Origin: Fen-1077 sp050014355
Lineage (GTDB): Bacteria; Chloroflexota; Dehalococcoidia; Dehalococcoidales; RBG-16-60-22
Assembly (NCBI GenBank): GCA_050014355.1
Contig: JBEKDL010000002.1
Span: 1 to 64,000, forward strand
DNA length: 64,000 nucleotides
Reading direction: 5' to 3'
Below are positions 7,523-16,859 of this stretch, in pieces. How positions within the stretch are numbered: the stretch's first letter is position 1; the number at the start of each line of letters is the position of its first letter. A model generated the notes under the pieces. It worked only from the letters and a program-made list of their open reading frames with translations. It had not been told where the DNA came from and searched no databases. A program made the translations under genes and the position numbers.

Positions 7523-8434
7523 ATGAAAATTTTTAAAAAAATAACCAGGCTGGGGCTGGTGGTAATAATTATAGCAGCGCCCCTGCTTACCGTAATCTGG
7601 ATCATCTTTTTCGATTCAGAGGCAGGCATGGCTCAAGACGCAGGTATCCAGAGTTCAAGTTTACCGCTTAGTGACTACTCATCGGTACCGCAGTCAGTGG
7701 TAAATGCCGCGGTTCAAATGGCCGCCGAGGTTGTCGGCAACAACCAGAAAAAGCTGCAAAACTTCGTTGACCAGCTCCTGGCCACATATATCGATGCTAA
7801 AAACAGCGACGTTGTCGTCGTCTTTAATCCGGGGGGGTGGGGATGGAATGCATCGCATACGTCCGGCTGGGGGAGTATTCTCGACGGGATGAAAGCGCAG
7901 CTGGAGAGCGAAGGATACCAGACGCTGGTGCTGAACTATCGGCGGACGAGCAGCGGGATTGCAGCGATATTCAAGGAATTCTTTGAAGCCGCCATGAGAT
8001 ATCCTAATAAAGCCCGGGACCTGGCCATGCGCATTAAATTTCTCACCGATAACCTCCCGGATTTGAGGGTTATTATCGCCGGGGAAAGCACCGGCACGGT
8101 CATTTCCGATAAGACTATGATTATTCTGAAGGACGACCCGCGGGTCTACAGCATCCAGACCGGCACGCCGTTCTGGCACAAACCAGCCGAGCTCGACCGC
8201 ACGTTGTTAATCAACAGCAACGGCGCCACTGTCGATACATTCAGCTACGGCGATGTCCCCGCCATGATCTGGGCCTCGGTGAAAAGCTGGTTCGGCCTGT
8301 CTTCCCCGAACGAAAAACCCGGCAATATCCTGTTCTGGTTGAGAGCGCCGGGCCATGACTACTCCTGGCAGTACCCCGGCGTCTATAATGGAGTCGTGAA
8401 TTTCATCAAGAAAAACTTCGGCAGTAAAAATTAA
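7523..8434 (+). CDS. Membrane-anchored or secreted alpha/beta-hydrolase-like protein
   Basis: About 303 residues from the ATG at 7523; in-frame alternatives are ATG 7514 and TTG 7499. The N-terminus (KIFKKITRLGLVVIIIAAPLLTVIW) is a basic region plus one hydrophobic helix, a signal anchor or signal peptide. The body has NPGGWGWN (possible oxyanion loop, about 98), VIIAGESTGTVIS with a Gly-x-Ser-x-Gly nucleophile elbow (Ser about 192) and RAPGHDYSW with a candidate catalytic His near the C-terminus. This suggests a lipase/esterase-like alpha/beta hydrolase acting outside the membrane. It lies between argD and argG on the same strand, but its product has no obvious link to arginine synthesis. 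Family not recognised. Confidence 0.6.
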   Translation: MKIFKKITRLGLVVIIIAAPLLTVIWIIFFDSEAGMAQDAGIQSSSLPLSDYSSVPQSVVNAAVQMAAEVVGNNQKKLQNFVDQLLATYIDAKNSDVVVVFNPGGWGWNASHTSGWGSILDGMKAQLESEGYQTLVLNYRRTSSGIAAIFKEFFEAAMRYPNKARDLAMRIKFLTDNLPDLRVIIAGESTGTVISDKTMIILKDDPRVYSIQTGTPFWHKPAELDRTLLINSNGATVDTFSYGDVPAMIWASVKSWFGLSSPNEKPGNILFWLRAPGHDYSWQYPGVYNGVVNFIKKNFGSKN

Positions 8435-8446
8435 CGGAGGCCAGTC

Positions 8447-9691
8447 GTGGCGGATAAGGTAGTGCTTGCTTACAGCGGCGGGCTCGATACTTCGGTAGCT
8501 ATACGGTGGCTGCACGAGAAGTACGGCCTGGATGTCATCGCGGTGACCATCGACGTCGGGAATGAAAAAGACTTTTCGGCCGTCCGCCAGAAAGCGCTCA
8601 AAGTGGGCGCGGTCAAGGCGCTGGTAATTGACGGCAAAGAGCTTTTTATTAAGTATTTCATTTTCCCGGCCCTGCAGGCGAACGCTTTGTACGAGGGACA
8701 GTATCCCCTGGCCACGGCGCTTTCGCGGCCGCTCATGGTCAAGTTGCTGGTAGATACGGCGGCAGCGGAGGGCGCGACGGCTATCGCTCACGGCTGCACG
8801 GGCAAGGGGAACGACCAGGTCAGGTTCGAGGTGGGCATCAACGCCCTGGCGCCGGAGATGAAAATCATCGCCCCGGCCCGTGAGTGGGGCATGACACGCG
8901 AAGAGACGATTAAATACGCGCAGAAACACGATATACCCATCCCCGTCACCAAGAAAAGCCCTTATTCCATCGATGAGTGTCTGTGGGGCAGAGCTATCGA
9001 GTGCGGCGCGCTGGAAGACCCCTGGATGGAGCCCCCCGCCGATGTCTACACCTGGACGAAATCGCCGGCGGAAGCCCCGGACAAGGCGCAGTACGTGGAA
9101 ATCGGGTTTGAGAAGGGCCTGCCGGTTACCCTCGACGGCAAGGAAATGGACGGGGTTGCCCTGATACAGAAAATGAACGAGATTGCCGGTAAACACGGCA
9201 TCGGCCGCATCGACCACATTGAAAACCGGGTGGTGGGCATAAAATCGCGGGAGATTTACGAAGCGCCGGCAGCCGTTGTCCTGATACAGGCACACCAGGC
9301 GCTGGAAGCCATGACCATGTCCAAGGACCAGCTGCGCTTTAAACAGAAGGTGGCCGTGGAATGCGCCGACCTTATTTATAACGGCTTGTGGTTCAGCCAG
9401 CTCAACCGCGACCTCGCCGCGTATATTTTAAGCTCCCAGCGCTACGTCACCGGCGCGGTCAGGGTGAAGCTTTTCAAGGGGACGTCTATGGTGGTGGGGC
9501 GGAAATCGCCGTGGTCGCTGTACAACCTGGCCCTGGCCACCTATGATAAGGGCGACAAGTTCAACCAGAAAGCCGCCGAGGGCTTTATCCACCTGTGGGG
9601 GCTGCCGGTCAAGACGCAGGCGCAGGTGCAGCTGCTGGGGGACAAGGAGGGGCCTTTGAGCATCATGGGCCCTGCCGAAGAGGAAAAATAA
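8447..9691 (+). CDS. argG: Argininosuccinate synthase ArgG
   Basis: 414 residues. It joins citrulline and aspartate with ATP to make argininosuccinate. The N-terminal PP-loop LAYSGGLDTSVAI (residues 7-19) and the HGCTGKGNDQVRFE motif (about 120) are intact, and the C-terminal oligomerisation part is complete. Start is GTG at 8447 with a GGAGG site 8 nt upstream, 12 nt after the hydrolase-like gene. It is followed at once by argH, with only one base between the stop and the argH start, so coupled translation is likely. Confidence 0.96.
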   Translation: MADKVVLAYSGGLDTSVAIRWLHEKYGLDVIAVTIDVGNEKDFSAVRQKALKVGAVKALVIDGKELFIKYFIFPALQANALYEGQYPLATALSRPLMVKLLVDTAAAEGATAIAHGCTGKGNDQVRFEVGINALAPEMKIIAPAREWGMTREETIKYAQKHDIPIPVTKKSPYSIDECLWGRAIECGALEDPWMEPPADVYTWTKSPAEAPDKAQYVEIGFEKGLPVTLDGKEMDGVALIQKMNEIAGKHGIGRIDHIENRVVGIKSREIYEAPAAVVLIQAHQALEAMTMSKDQLRFKQKVAVECADLIYNGLWFSQLNRDLAAYILSSQRYVTGAVRVKLFKGTSMVVGRKSPWSLYNLALATYDKGDKFNQKAAEGFIHLWGLPVKTQAQVQLLGDKEGPLSIMGPAEEEK

Positions 9692-9692
9692 A

Positions 9693-11066
9693 TTGAGTCA
9701 AATTCGCGGGCGTTTCAGCAAGCCGGCGGACAAGCTGGCAGCGTGGTATACCGCTTCACTCCCCTTTGACCGCCGCCTTTATCCCTATGATATCGCCGGC
9801 AGCATCGCCCACGCTAAAATGCTCGCCAGACAGAGCATTATCACGGATGAAGAAGGCCGGCAGATTATCGCCGGGCTGAAGTCCATCCTCGCGGAAATAA
9901 AACAGGGCAAATTCGAGTTTAAAGCCGAACTTGAAGATATCCACATGGCCGTCGAGTCCCGCATTATCGAAAAGGTGGGGGAAGTGGGGCGCAAGCTCCA
10001 TACCGCCCGCTCCCGCAACGACCAGGTAGCGCTGGACACGCGCCTTTTTATCACCGAGGCCATCGCGGATACCATAAAAGCGATAAGGAATTTCCAGAGG
10101 GCGCTCCTCGACCTGGCCGAAGCTAATAAAACCGTTATCATGCCCGGGTATACGCATTTACAGGTGGCGCAGCCGGTACTGCTGGCGCATCATTTGCTTG
10201 CCTATTTCGAGATGCTGGAGAGGGATGTCGCCCGTTTCAGCGATTGTTTTAAGCGCGTAGACGTCCTGCCGCTGGGCAGCGGCGCGCTGGCGGGTGTCGC
10301 CTATGACATAGACCGTACATTCGTGGCGAAGGAGCTCGGCTTCAGCGAAGTCAGCCGCAACAGCCTCGACGCCGTAGCCGACCGCGATTTCGTGCTGGAG
10401 TACGAGGCCGCCGCGAGTATCTGCATGATGCACCTTTCACGCCTGGCAGAAGAGCTGGCGCTATGGTCTTCGGCGGAGTTCGGTTTCATTGAGCTCGATG
10501 ACGCCTTCACCACCGGCAGCAGCATCATGCCGCAAAAGAAAAACCCCGATGTCGCCGAGCTCGCCCGCGGCAAGACCGGGCGGGTCTATGGCCATCTCCT
10601 GGCGCTTCTCACGACGATGAAGGGACTGCCCCTGGCCTATAACAGCGATATGCAGGAGGACAAAGAGGGGCTTTTTGATACCGTGGACACGCTCCTCGCC
10701 ACCCTGAAGGTATTCACGGGTATGGTGGGCGCGTTAAGAGTTAATGCGGAAAATACACACAAAGCGGCGGAAAGGGGCTATGTCCTGGCCACCGACCTCG
10801 CCGACTACCTGGTGAAAAAAGGCGAGGCGTTCCGCACGGCGCATGAAATCGTCGCTAATCTCGTAAGCTACGCCGTGGAAAAAGGGAAATCGTTCGCGGA
10901 ACTAAAATTAAGTGAGTATAAGAAACTTTCGGCGCTATTTGATAAAGACGTTTATAAGATATCCGTAGAATCTTCTCTCGCGGCGAGGGATGTCTTCGGC
11001 GGCACCGCCCCGAAGCGGGTCAAGCTGGCGCTGGCTAAAGCGAGGCGGATGGTGGGGCGGGAATAG
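9693..11066 (+). CDS. argH: Argininosuccinate lyase ArgH
   Basis: 457 residues; splits argininosuccinate to arginine and fumarate. It has the fumarase/lyase signature GSSIMPQKKNPD (about 272-283) with the mobile serine loop, the HTARSRNDQVALDTRL motif (about 102) and GYTHLQVAQP (about 151). It starts at TTG 9693 with AGAGGAAAA upstream, overlapping the argG end region. Its TAG stop (11064-11066) directly abuts the stop of convergent rpmB, leaving no bases between the two genes. Confidence 0.96.
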   Translation: MSQIRGRFSKPADKLAAWYTASLPFDRRLYPYDIAGSIAHAKMLARQSIITDEEGRQIIAGLKSILAEIKQGKFEFKAELEDIHMAVESRIIEKVGEVGRKLHTARSRNDQVALDTRLFITEAIADTIKAIRNFQRALLDLAEANKTVIMPGYTHLQVAQPVLLAHHLLAYFEMLERDVARFSDCFKRVDVLPLGSGALAGVAYDIDRTFVAKELGFSEVSRNSLDAVADRDFVLEYEAAASICMMHLSRLAEELALWSSAEFGFIELDDAFTTGSSIMPQKKNPDVAELARGKTGRVYGHLLALLTTMKGLPLAYNSDMQEDKEGLFDTVDTLLATLKVFTGMVGALRVNAENTHKAAERGYVLATDLADYLVKKGEAFRTAHEIVANLVSYAVEKGKSFAELKLSEYKKLSALFDKDVYKISVESSLAARDVFGGTAPKRVKLALAKARRMVGRE

Positions 11067-11255
11067 CTAGGCGGCCTTGGGTGCTTTATTCTGCGTACGC
11101 AGGCACCGCGTGCAGACATTGAGTCGCTTCCATTGTCCTTCGATAGCTATTTTGGCGGGATGCACATTGGCCGTAGACCGGCGGTTCGTATGGCGCTTGG
11201 AATGACTTACATTATGGCCGAATTGCAGAGATTTCCCGCATAAATCGCACTTCAA
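11067..11255 (-). CDS. rpmB: 50S ribosomal protein L28
   Basis: 62 residues. It has the zinc-binding form: CDLCG at the N-terminus and CTRC near residue 50, with the conserved SHSKRHTNRR region. Start is TTG at 11253-11255 with an AAGGAG site 9 nt upstream. It is monocistronic, with a TTGCCA-N17-TACTAT promoter at 11313-11341. The four-Cys form is the zinc-type paralogue found in many bacteria; some genomes also carry a Cys-free copy that takes over under zinc limitation. Confidence 0.96.
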   Translation of the reverse strand: MKCDLCGKSLQFGHNVSHSKRHTNRRSTANVHPAKIAIEGQWKRLNVCTRCLRTQNKAPKAA

Positions 11256-11268
11256 TTTACTGGTCTCC

Positions 11269-11297
11269 TTGATTATTCAGAATAACTATTGTATTAT
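11269..11297 (+). promoter_or_regulatory. Promoter for fakA-degV operon
   Basis: TTGATT (11269-11274), 17-nt spacer, TATTAT (11292-11297). The start is expected near 11304, giving a ~77-nt leader to the ATG at 11381. It interleaves with the divergent rpmB promoter. Confidence 0.4.
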
Positions 11298-11312
11298 GCT
11301 GCTGATTAATAT

Positions 11313-11341
11313 ATAGTATCATAGTGCGTCTGGGTTGGCAA
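11313..11341 (-). promoter_or_regulatory. rpmB promoter
   Basis: On the minus strand: TTGCCA (11336-11341), 17-nt spacer, TACTAT (11313-11318). It gives a leader of about 50 nt before the TTG start of rpmB. Confidence 0.45.
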
Positions 11342-11380
11342 GACGCGAGTACGAGACGTACATAACAAGGACGGTGACAA

Positions 11381-13012
11381 ATGAGCCAAGTAAGTTCTCT
11401 GGCCGGCCAGGACTTAAGGGACATGTTCCAGGCGGCAACTACCTGGCTGGAAAAAAGCTCGGCGGATATCGATGCTCTGAACGTATTCCCGGTGCCGGAC
11501 GGCGATACCGGGACGAATATGATGCTCACCATGCGTTCCACGATGGAAGAGGCCTTCCGCGCCCCTGACCACAGCGCCGCGGGCGTCGCCCATGCCATGG
11601 CCAGGGGGGCTCTGATGGGGGCGCGCGGCAATAGCGGCGTCATCCTTTCCCAGATATGGCGCGGGCTGGCGCAGGGCCTGGATGATAAAGATTCCTTTGT
11701 CGCTGAAGACCTGGCCGGGGCTTTAAAGCAATGCGTGGCAACGGCCTATAAAGCGGTATCCAATCCGGTGGAAGGGACAATGCTGACGGTTATCAAGGAT
11801 GCCGCCAAGGCCGCTGAATCCAGCGTAAAAGAAGGCGAAAAGGATATCGTATTGGTACTGGAGGCTACGGTCAGCGCCGCCGGCGAGTCCGTGGCCCGGA
11901 CGCCCAAGCTGCTGAAAGTCTTGAAAGACGCCGGGGTGGTTGATGCCGGGGGGCAGGGCCTTTATACGATTTTAGAGGGCGCGCTCCGCTATCTCAAGGG
12001 GGAAACGGAGCTCATGCGCCTCCGCAAACCCCAGATAATCGTCAGCGAGATTCACGCCGCAACGCCGGTGACCTTCGGGCCGGTAGTAGAGGTGCCTTAC
12101 GGGTATTGCACCGAGTTCCTTCTGAAGGGGGAAAAACTGGAGCCGGATACGCTGCGCAGGAGATTGGAAAAGAAGGGCGAGTCCCTGATGGTCGTCGGCG
12201 ATGATTCAGCCGTCCGCATCCACATCCATACCCTCACCCCGGGGAACATCATCGAGCTTGCCACCAAGCTGGGCACCCTGCACCAGGTCAGCGTCCGCAA
12301 TATGGACGAGCAGCACCAGGACTTCCTGGAAATGCAGAAGGAGAGAATGCCCACCACCGATACGGCCGTCATCGCGGTGGCCAGCGGAGACGGACTGATT
12401 GAAGTCTTCGGCAGCCTGGGCGCTGCGGCGGTCGTCCCCGGCGGCCAGACGATGAACCCGAGCACCAAAGACATCCTCCGCGCGGTGGACTCGGTGCCTT
12501 CGGAACAAATCATTATATTGCCTAATAATAAAAATATCATCCTGACCGCCAACCAGGTACAGAATCTGACTCAAAAGAAAGTGTCCATAGTACCCTCGAA
12601 GTCCATTCCGGAGGGTGTGGTGGCGCTATTGGCTTTCGATTATGAGGCTGATTTCAAGACCAACGCCCGGATAATGGAAAACTCTCTGGCATCGGTGAAG
12701 ACGATTGAGGTCACCCGCTCCATACGGGCGACGAAAATAAACGGCCTCAAGATACAAAAGAAGCAGCCTATCGCCCTGCTCGATGACGAACTTATCGCCG
12801 CGGGCGAGACTAACATCGAAGTCATCAATAAAGTGTTATCCAAACTCGACCTGGAGCAAGCCGAGGTAATCACCGTTTACTACGGGTCCGAGGCCGAAGT
12901 ATCCGAGGCCGAGCAATTCAGCGCCGGCATTACCAAACAATTCCCGCACCTGCAGGTAGAGGTGATCCGCGGCGGTCAGCCGCATTATAGCTACATTATT
13001 TCAATCGAATAG
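11381..13012 (+). CDS. fakA: Fatty acid kinase subunit A (DhaL/DAK-phosphatase type)
   Basis: 543 residues. The N-terminal DhaL-like ATP-binding domain (about 1-200) shows the Mg-ATP ligands in NVFPVPDGDTGTNM and the glycine motif GARGNSGVILSQ. The middle and C-terminal parts match FakA/YloV proteins. With a DegV-type acyl carrier (the next gene) it phosphorylates free fatty acids for phospholipid synthesis; the pair is usual in Firmicutes and Chloroflexota. The gap to the DegV gene is 15 nt with its own GGGAGG site. No membrane segment is seen. Confidence 0.88.
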   Translation: MSQVSSLAGQDLRDMFQAATTWLEKSSADIDALNVFPVPDGDTGTNMMLTMRSTMEEAFRAPDHSAAGVAHAMARGALMGARGNSGVILSQIWRGLAQGLDDKDSFVAEDLAGALKQCVATAYKAVSNPVEGTMLTVIKDAAKAAESSVKEGEKDIVLVLEATVSAAGESVARTPKLLKVLKDAGVVDAGGQGLYTILEGALRYLKGETELMRLRKPQIIVSEIHAATPVTFGPVVEVPYGYCTEFLLKGEKLEPDTLRRRLEKKGESLMVVGDDSAVRIHIHTLTPGNIIELATKLGTLHQVSVRNMDEQHQDFLEMQKERMPTTDTAVIAVASGDGLIEVFGSLGAAAVVPGGQTMNPSTKDILRAVDSVPSEQIIILPNNKNIILTANQVQNLTQKKVSIVPSKSIPEGVVALLAFDYEADFKTNARIMENSLASVKTIEVTRSIRATKINGLKIQKKQPIALLDDELIAAGETNIEVINKVLSKLDLEQAEVITVYYGSEAEVSEAEQFSAGITKQFPHLQVEVIRGGQPHYSYIISIE

Positions 13013-13027
13013 GGAGGTAGTATCGGC

Positions 13028-13864
13028 ATGACAGTTAAAATAGTTACTGATACCCTGTCCGATATAACCGGTGACTTGGCTGCAGAACTGGGGGTTGCAG
13101 TTGTTCCTCTCTATGTGCGTTTCGGAGAGTCTATCTACCGCGACAGAGTGGAGATAAGCTCCGATGAGTTCTATCGGCGGCTGATAAATGAGTCCGTTTT
13201 CCCTTCGACAACACAGCCGACTCCTAATGACTTTCTCGAAGTCTATAAAAAGCTGGCCAAAGAAACCGACGAGATTCTGGTCATCACCGTTTCCAGCAAG
13301 CTTAGCGGCACCTATCAATCAGCTATTCAGGCCAGGGACCTTTTAAAGAGGGAATGCCGGATAGAGGTAATCGATTCGCTCTCGGTAGCCATGGGCTTCG
13401 GGCTAATCGTCATCGACGTTGCCGGGGCGGTCAAGGGAGGCGCGAACCTAGATGAAGCGGCGGCACTGGCGCGTAAGTCCCTGCCGAAGTCGCATCTCAT
13501 CGCTTACTTCGATACGCTGAAGTACCTCGCCCGGGGCGGGCGTATCGGCAAAGCACAGGGGCTTCTGGGCTCGATGTTATCGGTCAAGCCGCTGCTTACT
13601 ATCAGGGAAGGCGAGATGGCCCCCCTGACCCGGGTGCGCTCGTTCAGCTCCGGGCTGGACTATGTTTTCAACGCGGTGGCGGCTATTCGCAACATTAAAC
13701 TGCTGGCCGTGGAGCATTCTACCTCTCTGGAGAACGCGGACAAGCTGGTGCAAAAACTCGGTTCTATCTACCCTAAAGAACGCATTTACCGTTCGGTAAT
13801 AAGCCCCGTTATAGGGACCTACGCCGGCCCTGATGCCATGGCGATTTCTATCCTCGAGGCTTAA
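13028..13864 (+). CDS. DegV-family fatty-acid-binding protein (FakB-like)
   Basis: 278 residues, full DegV fold. The N-terminal VKIVTDTLSDITGDLA, the TTQPTPNDF loop (about 60-70), ITVSSKLSGTYQSA (about 88), IEVIDSLSVAMGFGLIV (about 115) and the C-terminal SPVIGTYAGPDAMAI are all present. DegV proteins hold a fatty acid that FakA phosphorylates. It is co-transcribed with fakA. A truncated second copy follows 8 nt after its stop, showing a past duplication. Confidence 0.88.
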   Translation: MTVKIVTDTLSDITGDLAAELGVAVVPLYVRFGESIYRDRVEISSDEFYRRLINESVFPSTTQPTPNDFLEVYKKLAKETDEILVITVSSKLSGTYQSAIQARDLLKRECRIEVIDSLSVAMGFGLIVIDVAGAVKGGANLDEAAALARKSLPKSHLIAYFDTLKYLARGGRIGKAQGLLGSMLSVKPLLTIREGEMAPLTRVRSFSSGLDYVFNAVAAIRNIKLLAVEHSTSLENADKLVQKLGSIYPKERIYRSVISPVIGTYAGPDAMAISILEA

Positions 13865-13872
13865 ATGTTGGT

Positions 13873-14165
13873 ATGACGGTAAAAATCGTCACGGATAGCG
13901 TTTCCGACATTCCTCCGGCCATTGCTGACGGACTGGGCATTACAGTAGTACCCTTATAGATAGTTTTCAACTCCCGTACCGCTTTAGCAAGATTGAGGAG
14001 GTGGCTGTCGAGGATGCCACCACGCCTGGCGAAGCTGAAATGCTCCTGGACAGGCTCGGCATTATCTTCCCGAGAGAGCGCATCTACTGCGCCAAGGTAA
14101 GCCCGGTCATCGGCACTAACGTTGGGCCGCGCGTTATCGGCGTGGCGGTGCTGGGGGATAAATAA
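13873..14165 (+). pseudogene. Remnant of a second degV gene (internal deletion and frameshift)
   Basis: From the ATG at 13873 the first 28 codons read as a DegV N-terminus (MTVKIVTDSVSDIPPAIADG...VVPL), then stop at TAG 13957-13959. From about 13959, in another frame, the sequence reads as the last ~68 residues of DegV (EVAVEDATTPGEAE..., ERIYCAKVSPVIGTNVGPR) ending at TAA 14163-14165. The middle ~180 codons are missing. Both ends align to the neighbouring intact copy at 13028, so this is a decayed tandem duplicate, not a functional small gene. Confidence 0.9.
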
Positions 14166-14197
14166 GCCTCCCCCGTGCTTTTACCCCGCAATTTGTC

Positions 14198-14203
14198 TAT
14201 AAT
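14198..14203 (+). promoter_or_regulatory. recG -10 box
   Basis: Perfect TATAAT, 20 nt before the recG ATG. No good -35 lies at 16-18 nt (TGCTTT is the closest), so it may be weak or need an activator. Confidence 0.4.
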
Positions 14204-14223
14204 ATTGGCGAAACGTCTGACTT

Positions 14224-16668
14224 ATGAACGCCGATTCTTTACGTAAAGTCCTTGAGCTCGAGCGCCAGCGCGGTTACGCGGATACCGCCGTCTTCGGCGG
14301 CCTGGATAAATTCCTGCCTAACTGGGCCGGCCAGGCGGCGACCTCGATAGCCAGCCCCACTTTGCTGCGGCGCTTCCGCAAGCTTTTCAAGGCCGGCTAC
14401 GGCGCGATGAGCACTGAAAAGCGCCGCCAATGGACGCAGGATGTCCTCGCTTTCCTTGATGAAACAGAAAAGAAAACGAACACCGCGGCGAAACCCATTA
14501 AAACTAAATCGCCCGCGACGCCCTGGAAAACCGTTCCAAAAGTGAAAAAACCGGCAAGTGTCACATCGGACCTGGATGCGCCGGTTACGGTTGTGAAGGG
14601 CATCAGCACCGTACTGGCCGCTAAATTCGGTAAGCTGGGCGTGAAGACAGTGCGCGACCTGCTCTACTTTTTCCCCCACCGCCACCTCGACTACAGCAAA
14701 CTCAAATCCATCTCGCAGCTGGCCGAGGGCGAAGAACAGACCATTATCGCTAACGTCTGGCAGGCGCAGGAGACCCGGCCGGGCGGCCGCCGCAGCACCG
14801 AGGCCATCGTCGGCGATGAGACGGGCAATATCCGCGTCGTCTGGTTCAACCAGCCCTACCTGGCCAGGACGCTGACGACCAACAGCAAGATAATTCTTTC
14901 AGGGCGTGTCAGCGTGTACCATGGCCGGCAGATGTTCGTCTCGCCGGACTGGGAACTGATGGAAGGCCAAGACTTCGTACACACGGCGCGGCTGGTGCCG
15001 GTCTACCCGCTTACCCAGGGACTGCGCCCGCGCCAGGTCAGGCGGCTGATGAAGGGCTTTATCGACCTGTGGGCCGGACGCGTTACCGACTTCCTCCCAA
15101 CCACGCTGCGACAGCGCCTTGGCTTCCCGGAGCTGCCGGCAGCCATTGGCCAGGCGCATTATCCGGATGATGAGGCGAGTAAAGACAGGGCCAGGGTGAG
15201 GCTGGCCTTCGATGAGCTTTTCCTGCTCCAGCTTGGCGTGATGAGGAAGAAGCGCGACTGGCAGAAGAGCCGCCCGGGCAGGCCTCTCGATGTAAAAAAA
15301 GAGATATTGCAAAAGTTCCTGGACTCGCTGCCGTATACACTAACAGTTGCCCAGGACAAAGTGCTCGGGGAGATTATTGCTGACCTGGGAAAGGACCTGC
15401 CGATGTGCCGCCTGCTCCAGGGCGAGGTAGGAAGTGGCAAGACCGTCGTCGCGACGGCGGCACTGCTGCTGGCGGTGGCCAGCGGCTTTCAGGGCGCTTT
15501 CATGGCGCCGACGGAAATCCTGGCGGTTCAGCATTTCGCCACCATCGGCGGACTTTTAGCGAAGATAGGCCGGGAGGAGGGGGAGGATAATATAAAGTGC
15601 TATTACGGGCTCGGTGAACACCCTGTGAGAATAGCTTTGCTTATCGGCGATATCAAGCAGGCCGGAAAAAAGGCGATACAGAAGCAAATCAAGAACGGCG
15701 AAATCGATATCGTTATCGGAACGCATGCCCTGGTGCAGAAGGGCGTCGATTTTCATAATCTTGGACTGGCGGTGGTGGACGAACAGCACCGCTTCGGGGT
15801 GGAACAGCGGGCGGCACTGCGGGAGAAAGGCTTTAATCCCCACATGCTGGTCATGACGGCCACGCCGATACCGCGCACCCTGGCGCTCACGCTTTACGGC
15901 GACCTGGACCTCTCCGTAATTAGCGAGCTGCCACCGGGCCGGCAGACAGTCAAGACCAAATGGCTCCGGCCTGACCAGCGTGAGAGCGCCTATGCCTTTA
16001 TCCGCAAACAGATAGCCGCGGGACGCCAGGCTTTCATTCTTTGTCCCCTCATCGAGGAGTCGGATGCCGTGGCCGCGCAGGCGGCGGTGGTCGAGCATGA
16101 GCGCCTGTCCCGTGAGGTCTTCCCGGATTTAAAGCTCGGCTTGCTGCATGGTCGGCTGTCATCTAAAAACAAGGACGCCGTCATGGAGAGCTTCCGCGCC
16201 GGCGCACTGGATATGCTGGTCTCGACGCCAGTTATCGAGGTCGGCATCGATATTCCCAACGCTACGGTGATGCTCATCGAGAGCGCCGACCGATTCGGAC
16301 TTTCGCAACTGCACCAGTTCCGCGGGCGGGTGGGGCGGGGACAGGAGCAGAGCTACTGCATGCTGCTGGCAGAGAACCCGTCCGAGGTCGCCAGGCTACG
16401 ACTTGACATAATAGAAAATACCGGGGACGGTTTCAAGCTGGCTGAAGAAGACCTGAAAATGCGCGGGCCGGGCGAGTTCTTCGGTACGCGCCAGAGCGGC
16501 CTGCCCGACCTGCGCATGGCCAGAATCTCCGATGTCGCCCTGCTGGAACTGGCCCGCGCCGAGGCCATCAGGCTCTTTCAAACAGACCCCGACTTTAAAA
16601 AGCCGGAAAACCGCCTTCTCTCTGCGGAACTGACGCGCGTCTGGAGCGGCACCAGCGAATGGAGCTAG
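14224..16668 (+). CDS. recG: ATP-dependent DNA helicase RecG
   Basis: 814 residues. RecG remodels stalled replication forks and Holliday junctions. A ~110-residue N-terminal extension precedes the wedge/OB domain, whose entry motif VVKGISTVLAAKFGKLGVKTVRDLLYFFPHRHLDY is visible. Helicase motifs follow: Walker A GEVGSGKT (400-407), DEQHRFG box (about 519), TATPIPRTLAL (about 547), GLLHGRLS (about 639), STPVIEVGIDIPNA (about 664) and QFRGRVGRG (about 698). The C-terminal wedge-proximal TRP region (LKMRGPGEFFGTRQSG) is complete. The extension makes it longer than E. coli RecG, as is common in Gram-positive-type RecG. Confidence 0.95.
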   Translation: MNADSLRKVLELERQRGYADTAVFGGLDKFLPNWAGQAATSIASPTLLRRFRKLFKAGYGAMSTEKRRQWTQDVLAFLDETEKKTNTAAKPIKTKSPATPWKTVPKVKKPASVTSDLDAPVTVVKGISTVLAAKFGKLGVKTVRDLLYFFPHRHLDYSKLKSISQLAEGEEQTIIANVWQAQETRPGGRRSTEAIVGDETGNIRVVWFNQPYLARTLTTNSKIILSGRVSVYHGRQMFVSPDWELMEGQDFVHTARLVPVYPLTQGLRPRQVRRLMKGFIDLWAGRVTDFLPTTLRQRLGFPELPAAIGQAHYPDDEASKDRARVRLAFDELFLLQLGVMRKKRDWQKSRPGRPLDVKKEILQKFLDSLPYTLTVAQDKVLGEIIADLGKDLPMCRLLQGEVGSGKTVVATAALLLAVASGFQGAFMAPTEILAVQHFATIGGLLAKIGREEGEDNIKCYYGLGEHPVRIALLIGDIKQAGKKAIQKQIKNGEIDIVIGTHALVQKGVDFHNLGLAVVDEQHRFGVEQRAALREKGFNPHMLVMTATPIPRTLALTLYGDLDLSVISELPPGRQTVKTKWLRPDQRESAYAFIRKQIAAGRQAFILCPLIEESDAVAAQAAVVEHERLSREVFPDLKLGLLHGRLSSKNKDAVMESFRAGALDMLVSTPVIEVGIDIPNATVMLIESADRFGLSQLHQFRGRVGRGQEQSYCMLLAENPSEVARLRLDIIENTGDGFKLAEEDLKMRGPGEFFGTRQSGLPDLRMARISDVALLELARAEAIRLFQTDPDFKKPENRLLSAELTRVWSGTSEWS

Positions 16669-16859
16669 CATTTATTGGTAAAAATATCAAAAAGAAAATT
16701 GGTAAGATAGTTAAGATAAGTGAAGAAAAGTTAAGAAAAGTAAAAAAATAAGTTCAAAATCTCAATAATTTCTTTATCCTAATTTAACGCTTTCTTTACG
16801 CTATATTACACGATGCCGTGATATACTCTTGGCAAGATTGCAGAAAGTAGGATTCGGAT
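16669..16859. other. A-rich spacer upstream of small membrane protein
   Basis: 191 bp. 16690-16750 is strongly purine/A-rich on the plus strand, with degenerate copies of GTTAAGAAAAGT. An extended -10 (TG at 16819-16820, then TATACT at 16822-16827) points to the 16860 gene; no -35 stands out. No gene is seen here. Confidence 0.4.

Noticed and set aside
14224..16668. Several long minus-strand frames under recG and other GC-rich genes
   Set aside because: They are shadows of strongly coding plus-strand genes, lack ribosome sites and have no recognisable motifs.
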